This document shows, in pieces, positions 53,891 through 62,137 of a stretch of DNA of 64,000 nucleotides. This DNA is from Streptomyces sp. cg36 (GTDB lineage: Bacteria > Actinomycetota > Actinomycetes > Streptomycetales > Streptomycetaceae). A program made the position numbers and the translations under genes. The notes below the pieces were generated by a model. It searched no databases and was not told where the DNA came from. It worked only from the letters and a program-made list of their open reading frames with translations. Location of the stretch: assembly GCF_041080675.1 (NCBI RefSeq), contig NZ_CP163520.1:7717501-7781500 (forward strand), read 5' to 3'. Position 1 is the stretch's first letter. Each line of letters starts with the position of its first letter.

Positions 53891-55114
53891 ATGAATGCCT
53901 GTCATCGATGGTCCGGCATCGCGAGGGCGGCGGCCCTGGCCGGGGTGGGAGTCTGCCTGCTCGGGTCGGCGCCCCGGGGAGGTGGCGACGGCGGCGCACT
54001 GCGGATGTCGGTGTCGACGAACAGCGTTGTCTCCGTGGGTGTCCGGGTCCGGGCCGGGCAGGAACTGATGCGCGCCTATCGTCTGCGCAACCTCGCGGAG
54101 TACGGGCTGCGCGACGTCAAAGTGGTCGACGCGCAGGCCGTGGGAGGCGTGGCGGCATGTCCGCGAGCGTCGCTGGCCCCGCTCGGAACCATGGTGTGCC
54201 GTGCGGCGGTCCGCGCGGTGGCGGGCCGCCATGTGGTCCGGGTGACCGCCACGGGGGTGCCGACGTGGGAGGAGTACGGAACGGCTGCCGCCACCGCGTC
54301 GGCGGGGTACGACGCCCGGGCCTCGGTGTTGACGCTGGAGCGCGCCGCATCGCAGAAACGTCTCTTCTATCGGCTGGTGTACTCGGGCCCGGCGGCTCTG
54401 GAGAACGTCCGGCTGCGGGATCCGCTGCTCGACCCGGCGGCCTTGCGGTGTGTCCCGGGCGGGGGGCTTCCCGCCCGTCTGCCGACGGGCTCGGCCCTGG
54501 AGTGCTCGGCCCCGGCGCCGGACCGGCCCGGCCCGCACGAGTCCGTGGCCCGGGCCACGGGAACCACCGCGGACGAGGCCGTGTCACCGGCCGGAACGCC
54601 ACTGCCCCCACTGGCCCTTGAAGCCGAGGCCCCCGGTGGATACACCGTGCCCGTTCCGCCGAGGCGGGCCCGGCCTGTCGCTCCGGTCGGGCAGGCGGCC
54701 GGCGGGAGGCGCGGCCCTGGGGCCCCCTTGCGCGGCGCGCCACCCCGGCCTGGGCCCCCTGCCGCCGTCGCCCCCCTGCCGGGCGGGGCGCCGCCCGCGC
54801 CGCTCGCCCCCGGCTTCCTCGCGGGCCTCGGCGTCCCCGTACCGCCGGGTGTTGCGGTCCCCCCGGGCATCGCTCCGGGAGGCGTCGCCGGAGTGGCTCC
54901 GGCCGGTCGGACGCCGGGGCGTGCGGTGCCGACCACGGGGCCGCTGCCGCCGGACACCGCGGTGGCCGCGCACCGGCCGCAGCGGGGCGGCAGCCCGCTC
55001 GACGAGGGGATGGACTGGGCGTTCATCTCGCTGGTGGTCGTGGCCTTTCCCGCCCTGCTGGTCGCCATCACCTCCGTATCCCGCAAATCGGCCCCGCAGG
55101 GCGGAAAGGACTGA
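53891..55114 (+). CDS. Secreted surface protein with Pro/Gly-rich stalk and C-terminal membrane helix
   Basis: A 407-residue protein. The N-terminus has a hydrophobic stretch (IARAAALAGVGVCLLGSA) as signal peptide. Residues about 40-235 hold two beta-rich repeat domains resembling DUF11/DUF7507 surface modules (LRNLAEYGLRDVKVVDAQ; LVYSGPAALENVRLRDPL). Then a Pro/Gly/Ala-rich region of about 130 residues and a last membrane helix (WAFISLVVVAFPALLVAITSV) with a basic end. It should be anchored with the domains outside. The gene is 1 bp upstream of the DUF4239-like protein, so the pair is one unit. Confidence 0.83.
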   Translation: MNACHRWSGIARAAALAGVGVCLLGSAPRGGGDGGALRMSVSTNSVVSVGVRVRAGQELMRAYRLRNLAEYGLRDVKVVDAQAVGGVAACPRASLAPLGTMVCRAAVRAVAGRHVVRVTATGVPTWEEYGTAAATASAGYDARASVLTLERAASQKRLFYRLVYSGPAALENVRLRDPLLDPAALRCVPGGGLPARLPTGSALECSAPAPDRPGPHESVARATGTTADEAVSPAGTPLPPLALEAEAPGGYTVPVPPRRARPVAPVGQAAGGRRGPGAPLRGAPPRPGPPAAVAPLPGGAPPAPLAPGFLAGLGVPVPPGVAVPPGIAPGGVAGVAPAGRTPGRAVPTTGPLPPDTAVAAHRPQRGGSPLDEGMDWAFISLVVVAFPALLVAITSVSRKSAPQGGKD

Positions 55115-55115
55115 C

Positions 55116-55928
55116 ATGTTCGGTGTGGGAGTCGTGTGCGCCCTGGTGGGTGCGGCGGCGGCGTTCGCTCTGACCTGGGCGCTGTCGCGGAGCGAAGCGT
55201 CGAAGAAGTCCCATCTGGAGGCCCCGGCGCTGGCGTTCGTGGGGAGTGCGACGCTGGCGCTGTTCGTCCTGACGGCGGCCTTCCTGGTGGCCAGCTCCTG
55301 GCAGCAGCGCAATGCGGCGAGCGATCACACCTACCAGGAGGCCCGTGGGCTGGAGGCCGCCTATGTGGCCGCCGCCGCGCTGCCCGCCGGGCAGGGGCGG
55401 GTGGTGCGTGAGCAACTGAGGGCCTATGTCCCGGAGGTGGCGGGGCCCGAGTGGGCCCTCATGCGGCGCCGGGAGATGAGCCCGCGCGCCTCGCGCGTAC
55501 TCGACCAGGTGAGACGGACGGCCGCACGCGCGCCGGGGTCGAGCGAGGACGACAAGGCCGCCAAGGAGACGTTCACCACCGCCCTGGACACCGTGACCAC
55601 CGCCCGCAACCAGCGCTCCAGCGACATGCGGTGGACCGTTCCGGACCCGATCTTCTACGCGCTGATCGCCACGGCGGTGCTGGTCGTGCTGTATCCGGCG
55701 CTCGTCGGCATCAACGCGGGCCCGCGGCACATGCTGGTGATGATCCTGCTGGGAACCGTCCTGGGGTTCGGGGTGTACCTGGTGTCGAGCCTCCAGCACT
55801 CCTTCTCCCCGCCGCTGGGCATCGAGCCCGACGCCTACCGTCAGACCCAGACCCGGTTCGACCAGCTCGACGCGTCCACCCCGCACACCTCGGGTTCGCG
55901 GACCGTGGGTCTGGGCCATCCGGGCTAA
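55116..55928 (+). CDS. DUF4239-like (bestrophin-like) membrane protein
   Basis: A 270-residue protein with four hydrophobic segments: two near the N-terminus ([39 protein letters not shown]) and two near the C-terminus ([39 protein letters not shown]). The cytoplasmic part has [10 protein letters not shown] and [21 protein letters not shown], as in DUF4239 proteins. Role unknown, possibly channel-like. GGAAAGGA precedes the ATG. It is linked with the surface-anchored gene just upstream. Confidence 0.85.
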   Translation: MFGVGVVCALVGAAAAFALTWALSRSEASKKSHLEAPALAFVGSATLALFVLTAAFLVASSWQQRNAASDHTYQEARGLEAAYVAAAALPAGQGRVVREQLRAYVPEVAGPEWALMRRREMSPRASRVLDQVRRTAARAPGSSEDDKAAKETFTTALDTVTTARNQRSSDMRWTVPDPIFYALIATAVLVVLYPALVGINAGPRHMLVMILLGTVLGFGVYLVSSLQHSFSPPLGIEPDAYRQTQTRFDQLDASTPHTSGSRTVGLGHPG

Positions 55929-55977
55929 AGACGGGCGGGTGTGTGAGCGTGGCCGCTGCTTTGGGCGGCAGGTGTGG

Positions 55978-58011
55978 ATGCATGGTGAAGTCATGCGATC
56001 GTCCTACCCCTCCGGGACCCCGTCCCGGTCCAACTCCCTGTCCCGGCGCGGATTTACCGCCACGGCCGCCGCGAGCGCCGCCGCTCTGACCACGGCGGCG
56101 ACAGCCCCCGCGACCGCCGCCGCTTCCCCGTCCGGAGATCTCCTCCGGGCTCCCTCCGCCGGGGACACCCTCGCCCACCGCAGCCTCGAAGTGGCGCGTG
56201 CGCTCCTGCTGCGCGGGCCCGACGGCGAGGACCTGGTGCCGTCCTACCTCCAGGCGCTGGTGGGCGGCGGCCTGCCCCGGTCGGCGACCACCCCCAAGAA
56301 GGTGCTGGTCGTGGGGGCGGGCCCGGCCGGTCTGGTGGCCGCCATGCTGCTGCGCCGCGCCGGACACACCGTCACCCTCCTGGAGGCCAACGGCAATCGG
56401 GTGGGCGGCAGGATCAAGACCTTCCGGACCGGGGGCCACGAGCGCGCCGCGCAGCCGTTCACCGATCCCCGCCAGTACGCGGAGGCCGGGGCCATGCGGA
56501 TCCCCGGGAGCCACCCCCTGGTGATGGCGCTCCTCGACCACCTGGGGGTGGAGCGGCAGAAGTTCCGCCTGGTCGACGAGCACGCCGACGGGACACCGGC
56601 GCAGCAGACCTGGATCCACGTCAACGGGCTGCGCGTCCGCCGGGCCGACTACGCGCGCGACCCACGACAGGTGAATCGTTCCTTCGGTGTGCCCCGCTCA
56701 CTCTGGGACGTCCCCTCCGCGACGATCCTCAACACCGCCCTGGACCCGGTCCGGGACGAGTTCAGCACGCGGGGCCCCGACGGACGCCGTACGAACAAGT
56801 CGGCCGAGGAGACGATCGACGGCTGGGCGAGGGTCGTCGAACGCTACGGCGACTTCTCCATGCGCCGCTTCCTGAGCGAGGCCGCCAAGCTCGACGACGC
56901 CACCATCGACCTGGTCGGCTGCCTGGAGGACATCACCTCCCGGCTGCCGCTCTCCTTCCTGCACAGCTTTCTCGACGCGGCGCTGATCAGTCCGCAGACC
57001 GCGTTCTGGGAGCTGCGCGGCGGCACGGCGGCGCTGCCCGACGCACTGCTGAAGGAGGTCCGGCCGTGCGTCCGCTTCGACCGGCGCGTCACCCGGATCG
57101 AGTACTGGGACCCGCGGCGCCCGCACACCGACACCCCGCACGTGCGCGCCACCGGCCCCCACGTCTGGGTCGACACCGTCTCCGAGGGGCGCGAAGGGGC
57201 TCCGGTCCGCGAGCAGTTCACCGCGGACCTCGCCCTGGTCACCGTGCCGTTCTCGGGGCTGCGCCACATCCAGGTCGCCCCGCTCATGTCGTACGGCAAA
57301 CGCCGTGCCGTCACCGAGCTCCACTACGACAGCGCCACCAAGGTGGTGCTCGAATTCAGCCGCCGCTGGTGGGAGTTGACCGAGGCGGACTGGAAGCGGG
57401 AGCTCGACACCATCGCACCGGGCCTGTACGACGCGTACCGCAGGGGCCGTGCCCCCGACGACGGCAGCCTGCTCGGGCGGCACGGCTCCGTCACCGGTGA
57501 TCGCCTGTCCGAGAGCCAGCGCACCTACTACGCCGCCTACCGCTCCTCGACCCGCGACCAGCCGGGCGCGGTGGCCAGCCTGGGCGGCGGGTCGGTCAGC
57601 GACAACCCCAACCGCTTCACCTTCAACCCCTCCCACACCGTGCCGGGCAGCCCGGGCGGAGTGGTGCTCGCCTCCTACACCTGGGCCGACGACGCCATGC
57701 GCTGGGACGCCTTCGACGACGACGCCCGCTACCCCCACGCCCTGTCCGGGCTCCAGGACATCTACGGCCAGCGCATCGAGGTCTTCTACACCGGGGCGGG
57801 ACGCACCCAGAGCTGGGCGCGCGACCCGTACGCCTACGGCGAGGCGTCGGTGCTGCTGCCCGGCCAGCACACCGAACTGTTCCACGACATCGCCACCCCC
57901 GAGGGCCCCCTCCACTTCGCCGGGGACCACACCTCCCTCAAACCCGCCTGGATCGAGGGAGCCGTGGAGTCGGCGGTCCGCGCCGCGCTGGAGATCCACG
58001 CCGCGCGCTGA
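55978..58011 (+). CDS. Tat-exported flavin amine oxidase (L-amino-acid oxidase-like)
   Basis: A 677-residue flavoprotein. A twin-arginine signal ([18 protein letters not shown]) covers the first ~50 residues, so it should be exported folded with its FAD. The FAD motif is [21 protein letters not shown] with [13 protein letters not shown], and the C-terminal FAD-binding part reads [18 protein letters not shown]. It probably oxidises L-amino acids or amines to the oxo acid, NH3 and H2O2. The ATG at 55978 is chosen for its upstream purines; ATG at 55993 is the alternative. A terminator follows. Confidence 0.91.
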   Translation: MHGEVMRSSYPSGTPSRSNSLSRRGFTATAAASAAALTTAATAPATAAASPSGDLLRAPSAGDTLAHRSLEVARALLLRGPDGEDLVPSYLQALVGGGLPRSATTPKKVLVVGAGPAGLVAAMLLRRAGHTVTLLEANGNRVGGRIKTFRTGGHERAAQPFTDPRQYAEAGAMRIPGSHPLVMALLDHLGVERQKFRLVDEHADGTPAQQTWIHVNGLRVRRADYARDPRQVNRSFGVPRSLWDVPSATILNTALDPVRDEFSTRGPDGRRTNKSAEETIDGWARVVERYGDFSMRRFLSEAAKLDDATIDLVGCLEDITSRLPLSFLHSFLDAALISPQTAFWELRGGTAALPDALLKEVRPCVRFDRRVTRIEYWDPRRPHTDTPHVRATGPHVWVDTVSEGREGAPVREQFTADLALVTVPFSGLRHIQVAPLMSYGKRRAVTELHYDSATKVVLEFSRRWWELTEADWKRELDTIAPGLYDAYRRGRAPDDGSLLGRHGSVTGDRLSESQRTYYAAYRSSTRDQPGAVASLGGGSVSDNPNRFTFNPSHTVPGSPGGVVLASYTWADDAMRWDAFDDDARYPHALSGLQDIYGQRIEVFYTGAGRTQSWARDPYAYGEASVLLPGQHTELFHDIATPEGPLHFAGDHTSLKPAWIEGAVESAVRAALEIHAAR

Positions 58012-58062
58012 GGCGCCTACGGTCAACAGAGCTGCGGACGAATGCTGTTGACGGTGTCGGAA

Positions 58063-58098
58063 GGTCGTGGTGGCGCTTCCAGGGCCGCCACCACGACC
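58063..58098. terminator. Bidirectional terminator
   Basis: A perfect 13-bp stem (GGTCGTGGTGGCG with CGCCACCACGACC) and 10-nt loop lie between the convergent amine oxidase and DD-peptidase genes. Confidence 0.88.
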
Positions 58099-58114
58099 GC
58101 CGTGCCTCCGACCC

Positions 58115-59362
58115 TTACGCGCCGCAGAACTCGGCTTCGACGACGCGTTGTTCATGGACGTTCCAGTCGCCGTTGAAGTTCAGCGACAGCACATGGGCGC
58201 CGTCCGCGCTCGCCACGGTCTCGGATATGGAGCCCTGGATGCCGCCGTTGTGCCCCCATACCTCGACGCCGCAGGAGAGCTTGAGTTTCATCAGCCCCAG
58301 ACCGTAGGAGAAGGTCGGCATGTCCTTCACCGGTTCGGTCGTCATCATCTTCTTGAGCTGGGGTTCGGCGAGGAGCCGGCCGGAGAAGAGGGCCCGGTAG
58401 AACCGGTTGAGATCGCGGTTGTTGGAGATCATCTCTCCGGCGGCGCCCGCGAAGGCCGGGTTGAGCTCGGTGACGTCGTAGGTCGTGCTGTTCGGCTCTC
58501 CGGGGCCGGCGAGCTCTCCGGTGAGCTTCGAGTACGCGCGTCCGCTGGGCCCGGGAACCCGGGTCCGGCTGCCCGGCACCGTGGTGGAGTCCAGGCGCAG
58601 GGGGCGCAGGATCCGCTGCTCGATCTCGTGGGCGTAGGAGTGGCCGGTGGCTTGCTGGACCACCATGGCGGCGAGGATGTAGTTGGTGTCGGAGTAGCTC
58701 CACCCCTGGCCGGGGGCGAAAGTGGGCTGGTGGGACATGGCGAGCCGGACGATCTGGCGCGGTGTCCAGGTGTCGTAGCGGTGCTGGAGGAAGTCGGTGC
58801 TGAACGCCTTGCGCTTGAATTCCGCGTCATCGGTGTAGCTGTAGACGCCGCTGGTGTGGTTGAGGAGCTGACGGATTTTGATCTTGCTGCCGTCGTGCCC
58901 GTTCCCGCTCACCAGGCCCGGCAGCCAGTGGTCCACGGTGTCGTCCAGGCTCAGCTTCCCCTCCGCCTCCAGTTGGAGGACCACCGTGGCCACGAACGTC
59001 TTGGTGATCGAGCCGATCCGGAAGCGGTCGTCGGCGCGCGGCGGTCGGCCGGTCGTCGTGTCGGACGTACCCGCACTGCCCGTCCAGGTGTCGTGGCCCT
59101 GTTCGGCGCGCGCGATCCCGCCGGGCGGCCCCTCCTGGACCACCGACTCCAGGGCCGCCCGAGTCGCCCGGTGTCCGTCCGGCCCGGCCGGTGTCTGCCC
59201 CGTACTCCCGGTGGCCGAGGCGGGCAGGGTGAGGCCCGCGGCCAGTACCGCTGTGGCGATCGCGCCGACCGCGCCCACCCGCACTGTGCGCGCCCCGCGC
59301 CTGCTTGAGGCCGTCCTGCTGGGCGTGTGTGATCCGGCTGCTGCGTGGGCGTGTTCGTACAC
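58115..59362 (-). CDS. Secreted serine beta-lactamase/DD-peptidase (R61-like)
   Basis: A 415-residue exported hydrolase. The signal peptide lies near residues 25-55 (VGAVGAIATAVLAAGLTLPASA). Serine motif SITK, second motif YSD (WSYSDTNYI) and third motif HNG (WGHNGGI) resemble the Streptomyces R61 DD-peptidase (SVTK, YSN, HTG). It should cleave D-Ala-D-Ala stem peptides or act as a low-affinity penicillin target. The GTG at 59362 has GGAG 7-8 nt upstream; the longer frame upstream is not protein-like. Confidence 0.9.
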   Translation of the reverse strand: MYEHAHAAAGSHTPSRTASSRRGARTVRVGAVGAIATAVLAAGLTLPASATGSTGQTPAGPDGHRATRAALESVVQEGPPGGIARAEQGHDTWTGSAGTSDTTTGRPPRADDRFRIGSITKTFVATVVLQLEAEGKLSLDDTVDHWLPGLVSGNGHDGSKIKIRQLLNHTSGVYSYTDDAEFKRKAFSTDFLQHRYDTWTPRQIVRLAMSHQPTFAPGQGWSYSDTNYILAAMVVQQATGHSYAHEIEQRILRPLRLDSTTVPGSRTRVPGPSGRAYSKLTGELAGPGEPNSTTYDVTELNPAFAGAAGEMISNNRDLNRFYRALFSGRLLAEPQLKKMMTTEPVKDMPTFSYGLGLMKLKLSCGVEVWGHNGGIQGSISETVASADGAHVLSLNFNGDWNVHEQRVVEAEFCGA

Positions 59363-59534
59363 GAAGGGCTCCCGTGGGGCTGGTGGGTGGTGTGTTGTCC
59401 GGGGCCCAGTATTTTTGATCAAGGTCTGCGGCCGGGATCCCGCCAGCCACCTGCTTTCCCTGGGGCTAACCCCCTTATGGGCTGCCGCGACAGGACCGTT
59501 CCGCTGTCGCTGCCGGGGGCGGGATTCCTGGGTG

Positions 59535-59636
59535 GTGGCGGAAATCGACCGCTTCACGACAGAACATGTCGTCACTCTTACCGAAGCACTGGGTAATGGT
59601 TTACGAGTGGACCAACTTGCAGGTCAGTGGCCGTAA
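59535..59636 (+). CDS. Possible 33-residue peptide with a TTA codon
   Basis: A GTG-initiated frame reads VAEIDRFTTEHVVTLTEALG then NGLRVDQLAGQWP. It uses AT-ending codons and one TTA, unlike neighbouring genes, so if real it would depend on the bldA tRNA. The ACGACA-N5-TGTCGT repeat falls inside it. It may also be the end of a lost gene. Confidence 0.3.
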   Translation: MAEIDRFTTEHVVTLTEALGNGLRVDQLAGQWP

Positions 59637-59684
59637 TCGCCCATTCTTTGGCGCGAATGTGCCCTGCCGTTCAGAGGTAATGCA

Positions 59685-59933
59685 ATGGCAAAGTTGATGG
59701 GGCGGACATCGTTCGGATTGAGCCGCGGGGTGCGGTCCGGCCATCCCCACCAGTGTGCCGGGACCGCCCCCTTTCCCCCTGACCCGACCACACCGCGTCC
59801 CGGCCCCACGCCGTGGCGCAGGAGGCAGGCCACCATGAAGTCACCCACCCATCAGGCCCGTTCGTGCCCCGGGGTGCGCGCAGTGTCCGGCAGAACCGGC
59901 GACGAGGGGCGCCCGGCGTTCGAGACGCTGTGA
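59685..59933 (+). CDS. Possible small protein
   Basis: An 82-residue frame starts MAKLMGRTSFGLSRGVR and has AGAGG 8 nt upstream. After the first 20 residues the sequence is Pro/Arg/Thr-rich with no family likeness, so it is more likely chance or a short leader-type gene. Confidence 0.22.
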   Translation: MAKLMGRTSFGLSRGVRSGHPHQCAGTAPFPPDPTTPRPGPTPWRRRQATMKSPTHQARSCPGVRAVSGRTGDEGRPAFETL

Positions 59934-60126
59934 AGACTCCCGCCCCACGCGTGGGCGGTCGCATTCCTGTTCCCACGGCGCCCACCGCGCCCGCAGGGCT
60001 CCCGCTCCCGTCCGGCACCGTGCCCCGGACCGGGGCCGGTCGCGCGGGCGGCGGTGCGTGCCCCCGTATCCACCTGTTCTTCCGGCTGCTCTTCCGGCCC
60101 GTCATATCGACCGAGGAAGCCCCACC

Positions 60127-61668
60127 ATGCCATCCAGCCCCTCGTTCCTGCCCGCGTCCTTCGGTGAACTGCGCCGACCAGGTGTCCTGCGACAGGACGC
60201 CCTCGCCTCGCTCGTCGTTTTCCTGGTGGCCCTGCCGCTCTGCGTCGGGGTCGCCGTGGCGTCCGGCGTCCCCGCCGAACTCGGCCTGATCACCGGCATC
60301 GTCGGCGGCCTGGTCGTCGGCTTCCTGCCCGGCAGCGCGCTCCAGGTGAGCGGCCCCGCGGCCGGGCTGACCGTACTCGTCTTCGAGGCCGTCCAGGAGT
60401 TCGGCCTCGCCATGCTCGGCGCCATCGTGCTCCTCACCGGAGTGCTGCAGATCGCGCTCGGACTGCTGCGCTGCGGACGCTGGTTCCGTGCGATCTCCGT
60501 GTCCGTCGTCCAGGGCATGCTGGCGGGCATCGGCCTCGTGCTGCTCTTCGGGCAGCTCTACACCATGGCCGGGCAGGACCAGCCCCGGTCCGGCCCGGAC
60601 AAGATCCTCGGAATCCCGGGGCTCGTCGCCGACGTGGCGCGCGACAGCGCCGCGTCGACCTCCGCGGCCGTGGGGCTCGGCACCGTCGCGGTGCTGGTGC
60701 TGTGGCCCCGGCTGCCCGCCGCGGCGCGGCTGGTGCCCGCGCCGCTGGCGGCCGTCGCCCTGGCCACCGCGGCCGTCGCGGGTCTGGGCCTCGACGTGGC
60801 GAACGTGACGGTGCGGGGCCTGGTGGACGCCGTCCAGCCGCCCGGTCTGGGGCACCTGGCCGACCTGGGCGGTGTGGCCGTCCTCGGCACCGTCCTCGCC
60901 TTCACCCTGATCGCCTCCGCCGAGTCCCTCTTCAGCGCGGCGGCGGTGGACCGGATGCACGACGGCCCGCGCACCCACTACGACAAGGAGCTGGTCGCCC
61001 AGGGCGTCGGCAACACCGTGTGCGGGGTGCTCGGCGCACTGCCGATGACCGCGGTCATCGTCCGCAGCTCCGCCAACGTACGGGCAGGGGCCCGCACTTC
61101 GCTCTCCCGCATCCTGCACGGCGCGTGGCTGCTGCTGTTCGCGGTGCTGCTCCCGGCCGCCATCGGCATCATCCCGCTCGCCGCGCTGGCCGGTGTGCTG
61201 GTGCACGCCGGCTGCAAGCTGATCCCCGTCAAGGAGATCGGTCCGCTGGCGCGCGGGCACCGGGGTGAGGCGCTGGTCCTCGGGGTCACCGCCATCGCCA
61301 TCGTCATGACCAACATGTTCGAGGGGGTGGTGCTCGGCCTGGTCCTGGCCGTCGCCAAGTCCGCCTGGGAGACGTCGCACGTCCAGGTCGACGTGCGCGA
61401 ACTGACCGGCGGGCGGCTGGTGGTGACGCTCGCGGGCAATGCCACCTTCCTGCGGCTGCCGCGCATCGTGGAGACCCTGGAGGCCCTGCCCAAGGACCGG
61501 CCGATCGAGCTGGACCTGACCGGTGCGCGCCATCTCGACCACGCCTGCCAGACCACCCTGGAGAACTGGGCGGAGCGGCACAACGACGCCGGTACCGAAC
61601 CGGTCAGGGTGATTCCCGGCCCCGCGGAGCGGGCCCTGGCCGGTCCGCAGGGGAGTCCTTTGCCGTAG
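60127..61668 (+). CDS. SulP-family anion transporter
   Basis: A 513-residue membrane protein. It has the SulP core with about 10-12 helices (DALASLVVFLVALPLCVGVAVASGVPA; GLITGIVGGLVVGFLPGS; NTVCGVLGALPMTAVIVRS) and a short C-terminal STAS-like domain (VDVRELTGGRLVVTLAG, IELDLTGARHLDHAC). Family members carry sulfate, bicarbonate or other anions. The ATG at 60127 has GAGGAA 8-10 nt upstream. No beta-carbonic anhydrase is fused. A terminator follows, which isolates it from the RiPP candidate. Confidence 0.92.
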   Translation: MPSSPSFLPASFGELRRPGVLRQDALASLVVFLVALPLCVGVAVASGVPAELGLITGIVGGLVVGFLPGSALQVSGPAAGLTVLVFEAVQEFGLAMLGAIVLLTGVLQIALGLLRCGRWFRAISVSVVQGMLAGIGLVLLFGQLYTMAGQDQPRSGPDKILGIPGLVADVARDSAASTSAAVGLGTVAVLVLWPRLPAAARLVPAPLAAVALATAAVAGLGLDVANVTVRGLVDAVQPPGLGHLADLGGVAVLGTVLAFTLIASAESLFSAAAVDRMHDGPRTHYDKELVAQGVGNTVCGVLGALPMTAVIVRSSANVRAGARTSLSRILHGAWLLLFAVLLPAAIGIIPLAALAGVLVHAGCKLIPVKEIGPLARGHRGEALVLGVTAIAIVMTNMFEGVVLGLVLAVAKSAWETSHVQVDVRELTGGRLVVTLAGNATFLRLPRIVETLEALPKDRPIELDLTGARHLDHACQTTLENWAERHNDAGTEPVRVIPGPAERALAGPQGSPLP

Positions 61669-61686
61669 CCGGACCCGCAGATGACA

Positions 61687-61715
61687 GGCCCGCCGGGGCT
61701 CCGACCCGGCGGGCC
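61687..61715 (+). terminator. Terminator after the SulP gene
   Basis: GGCCCGCCGGG and CCCGGCGGGCC form an 11-bp stem with a 7-nt loop, then GTTT. It lies 18 bp after the stop at 61668 and 188 bp before the precursor gene. Confidence 0.9.
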
Positions 61716-61776
61716 GTTTCCCCCTGCCCGCGCTGCTCCGAAGACCCCCGACCAGGTCAAGGCACCTTTCACGCCA

Positions 61777-61822
61777 TTGACTTGACCACCCATTGACACT
61801 TGATTGACTTCCTCTTTACCTT
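61777..61822 (+). promoter_or_regulatory. SARP-like promoter of the precursor gene
   Basis: Four TTGAC motifs (start 61777, 61782, 61793, 61804) precede the precursor gene; the last three (TTGACCA, TTGACAC, TTGACTT) are at exact 11-bp spacing. TTGACA at 61793-61798 is also a perfect -35, with TACCTT (61817-61822) 18 bp later as a -10. Direct heptamers at 11-bp steps upstream of a -10 are the arrangement bound by SARP activators. A SARP gene is not in the window. Confidence 0.55.
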
Positions 61823-61902
61823 CGGATGGTGGGTGGCCGAAGATCCACCGGGCCACCCCGCGTTCGCAGTTCCCCGATTTCCGGCACACGAGGAGCCCCA
61901 CC

Positions 61903-62055
61903 ATGGACAAGCTCATCCGGCAGATGACGCAGGACACCGTCTGGGACAAGTGGGTGGCCGCCAACTCGGCGCAGGGCGCCAAGGACGGCTGTATCAGCGC
62001 GATACCGAAGTCCGGCTGCATCAGCGCCGCCGGCAAGTCCGGCTGCATCAGCTGA
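61903..62055 (+). CDS. Candidate RiPP precursor peptide with three GCIS repeats
   Basis: A 50-residue peptide. AGGAG lies 7 nt before the ATG at 61903. Residues 1-26 (MDKLIRQMTQDTVWDKWVAA, then NSAQGA) are an amphipathic leader-like helix. From residue 27 come three near-identical units of nine residues: KDGCISAIP, KSGCISAAG and KSGCIS, the last cut to six by the stop. Each has one Cys and one Ser in the same position, so each could be a modification site. The repeats are also visible in DNA as 27-bp units. Downstream genes on the same strand are an adenylate-forming enzyme and a DxxWH protein. I recognise no known RiPP class. Confidence 0.8.
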   Translation: MDKLIRQMTQDTVWDKWVAANSAQGAKDGCISAIPKSGCISAAGKSGCIS

Positions 62056-62137
62056 CCCACCCCACCATCGGCGGGGGCCGTCGCCGTCCCCCACGGCACG
62101 GCCCCCGCTCCTTCCCCGCACGACCCACGGAGGCACC

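Larger units (their letters stand above)
59363..60126. other. Long intergenic region between DD-peptidase and SulP genes
   Basis: These 764 bp lack a convincing gene. The segment 59400-59720 is more AT-rich than the genome and includes a TTGATCAA palindrome (59415-59422), an ACGACA-N5-TGTCGT repeat (59556-59572) and two tiny frames (59535-59636 and 59685-59933). From about 59730 to 60120 it is again Pro/Arg-coding-like GC-rich DNA in all frames, which carries no signal. Confidence 0.55.

Noticed and set aside
61804..62055. Longer version of the precursor peptide
   Set aside because: The upstream start would place the promoter repeats inside the gene; AGGAG precedes the ATG at 61903.
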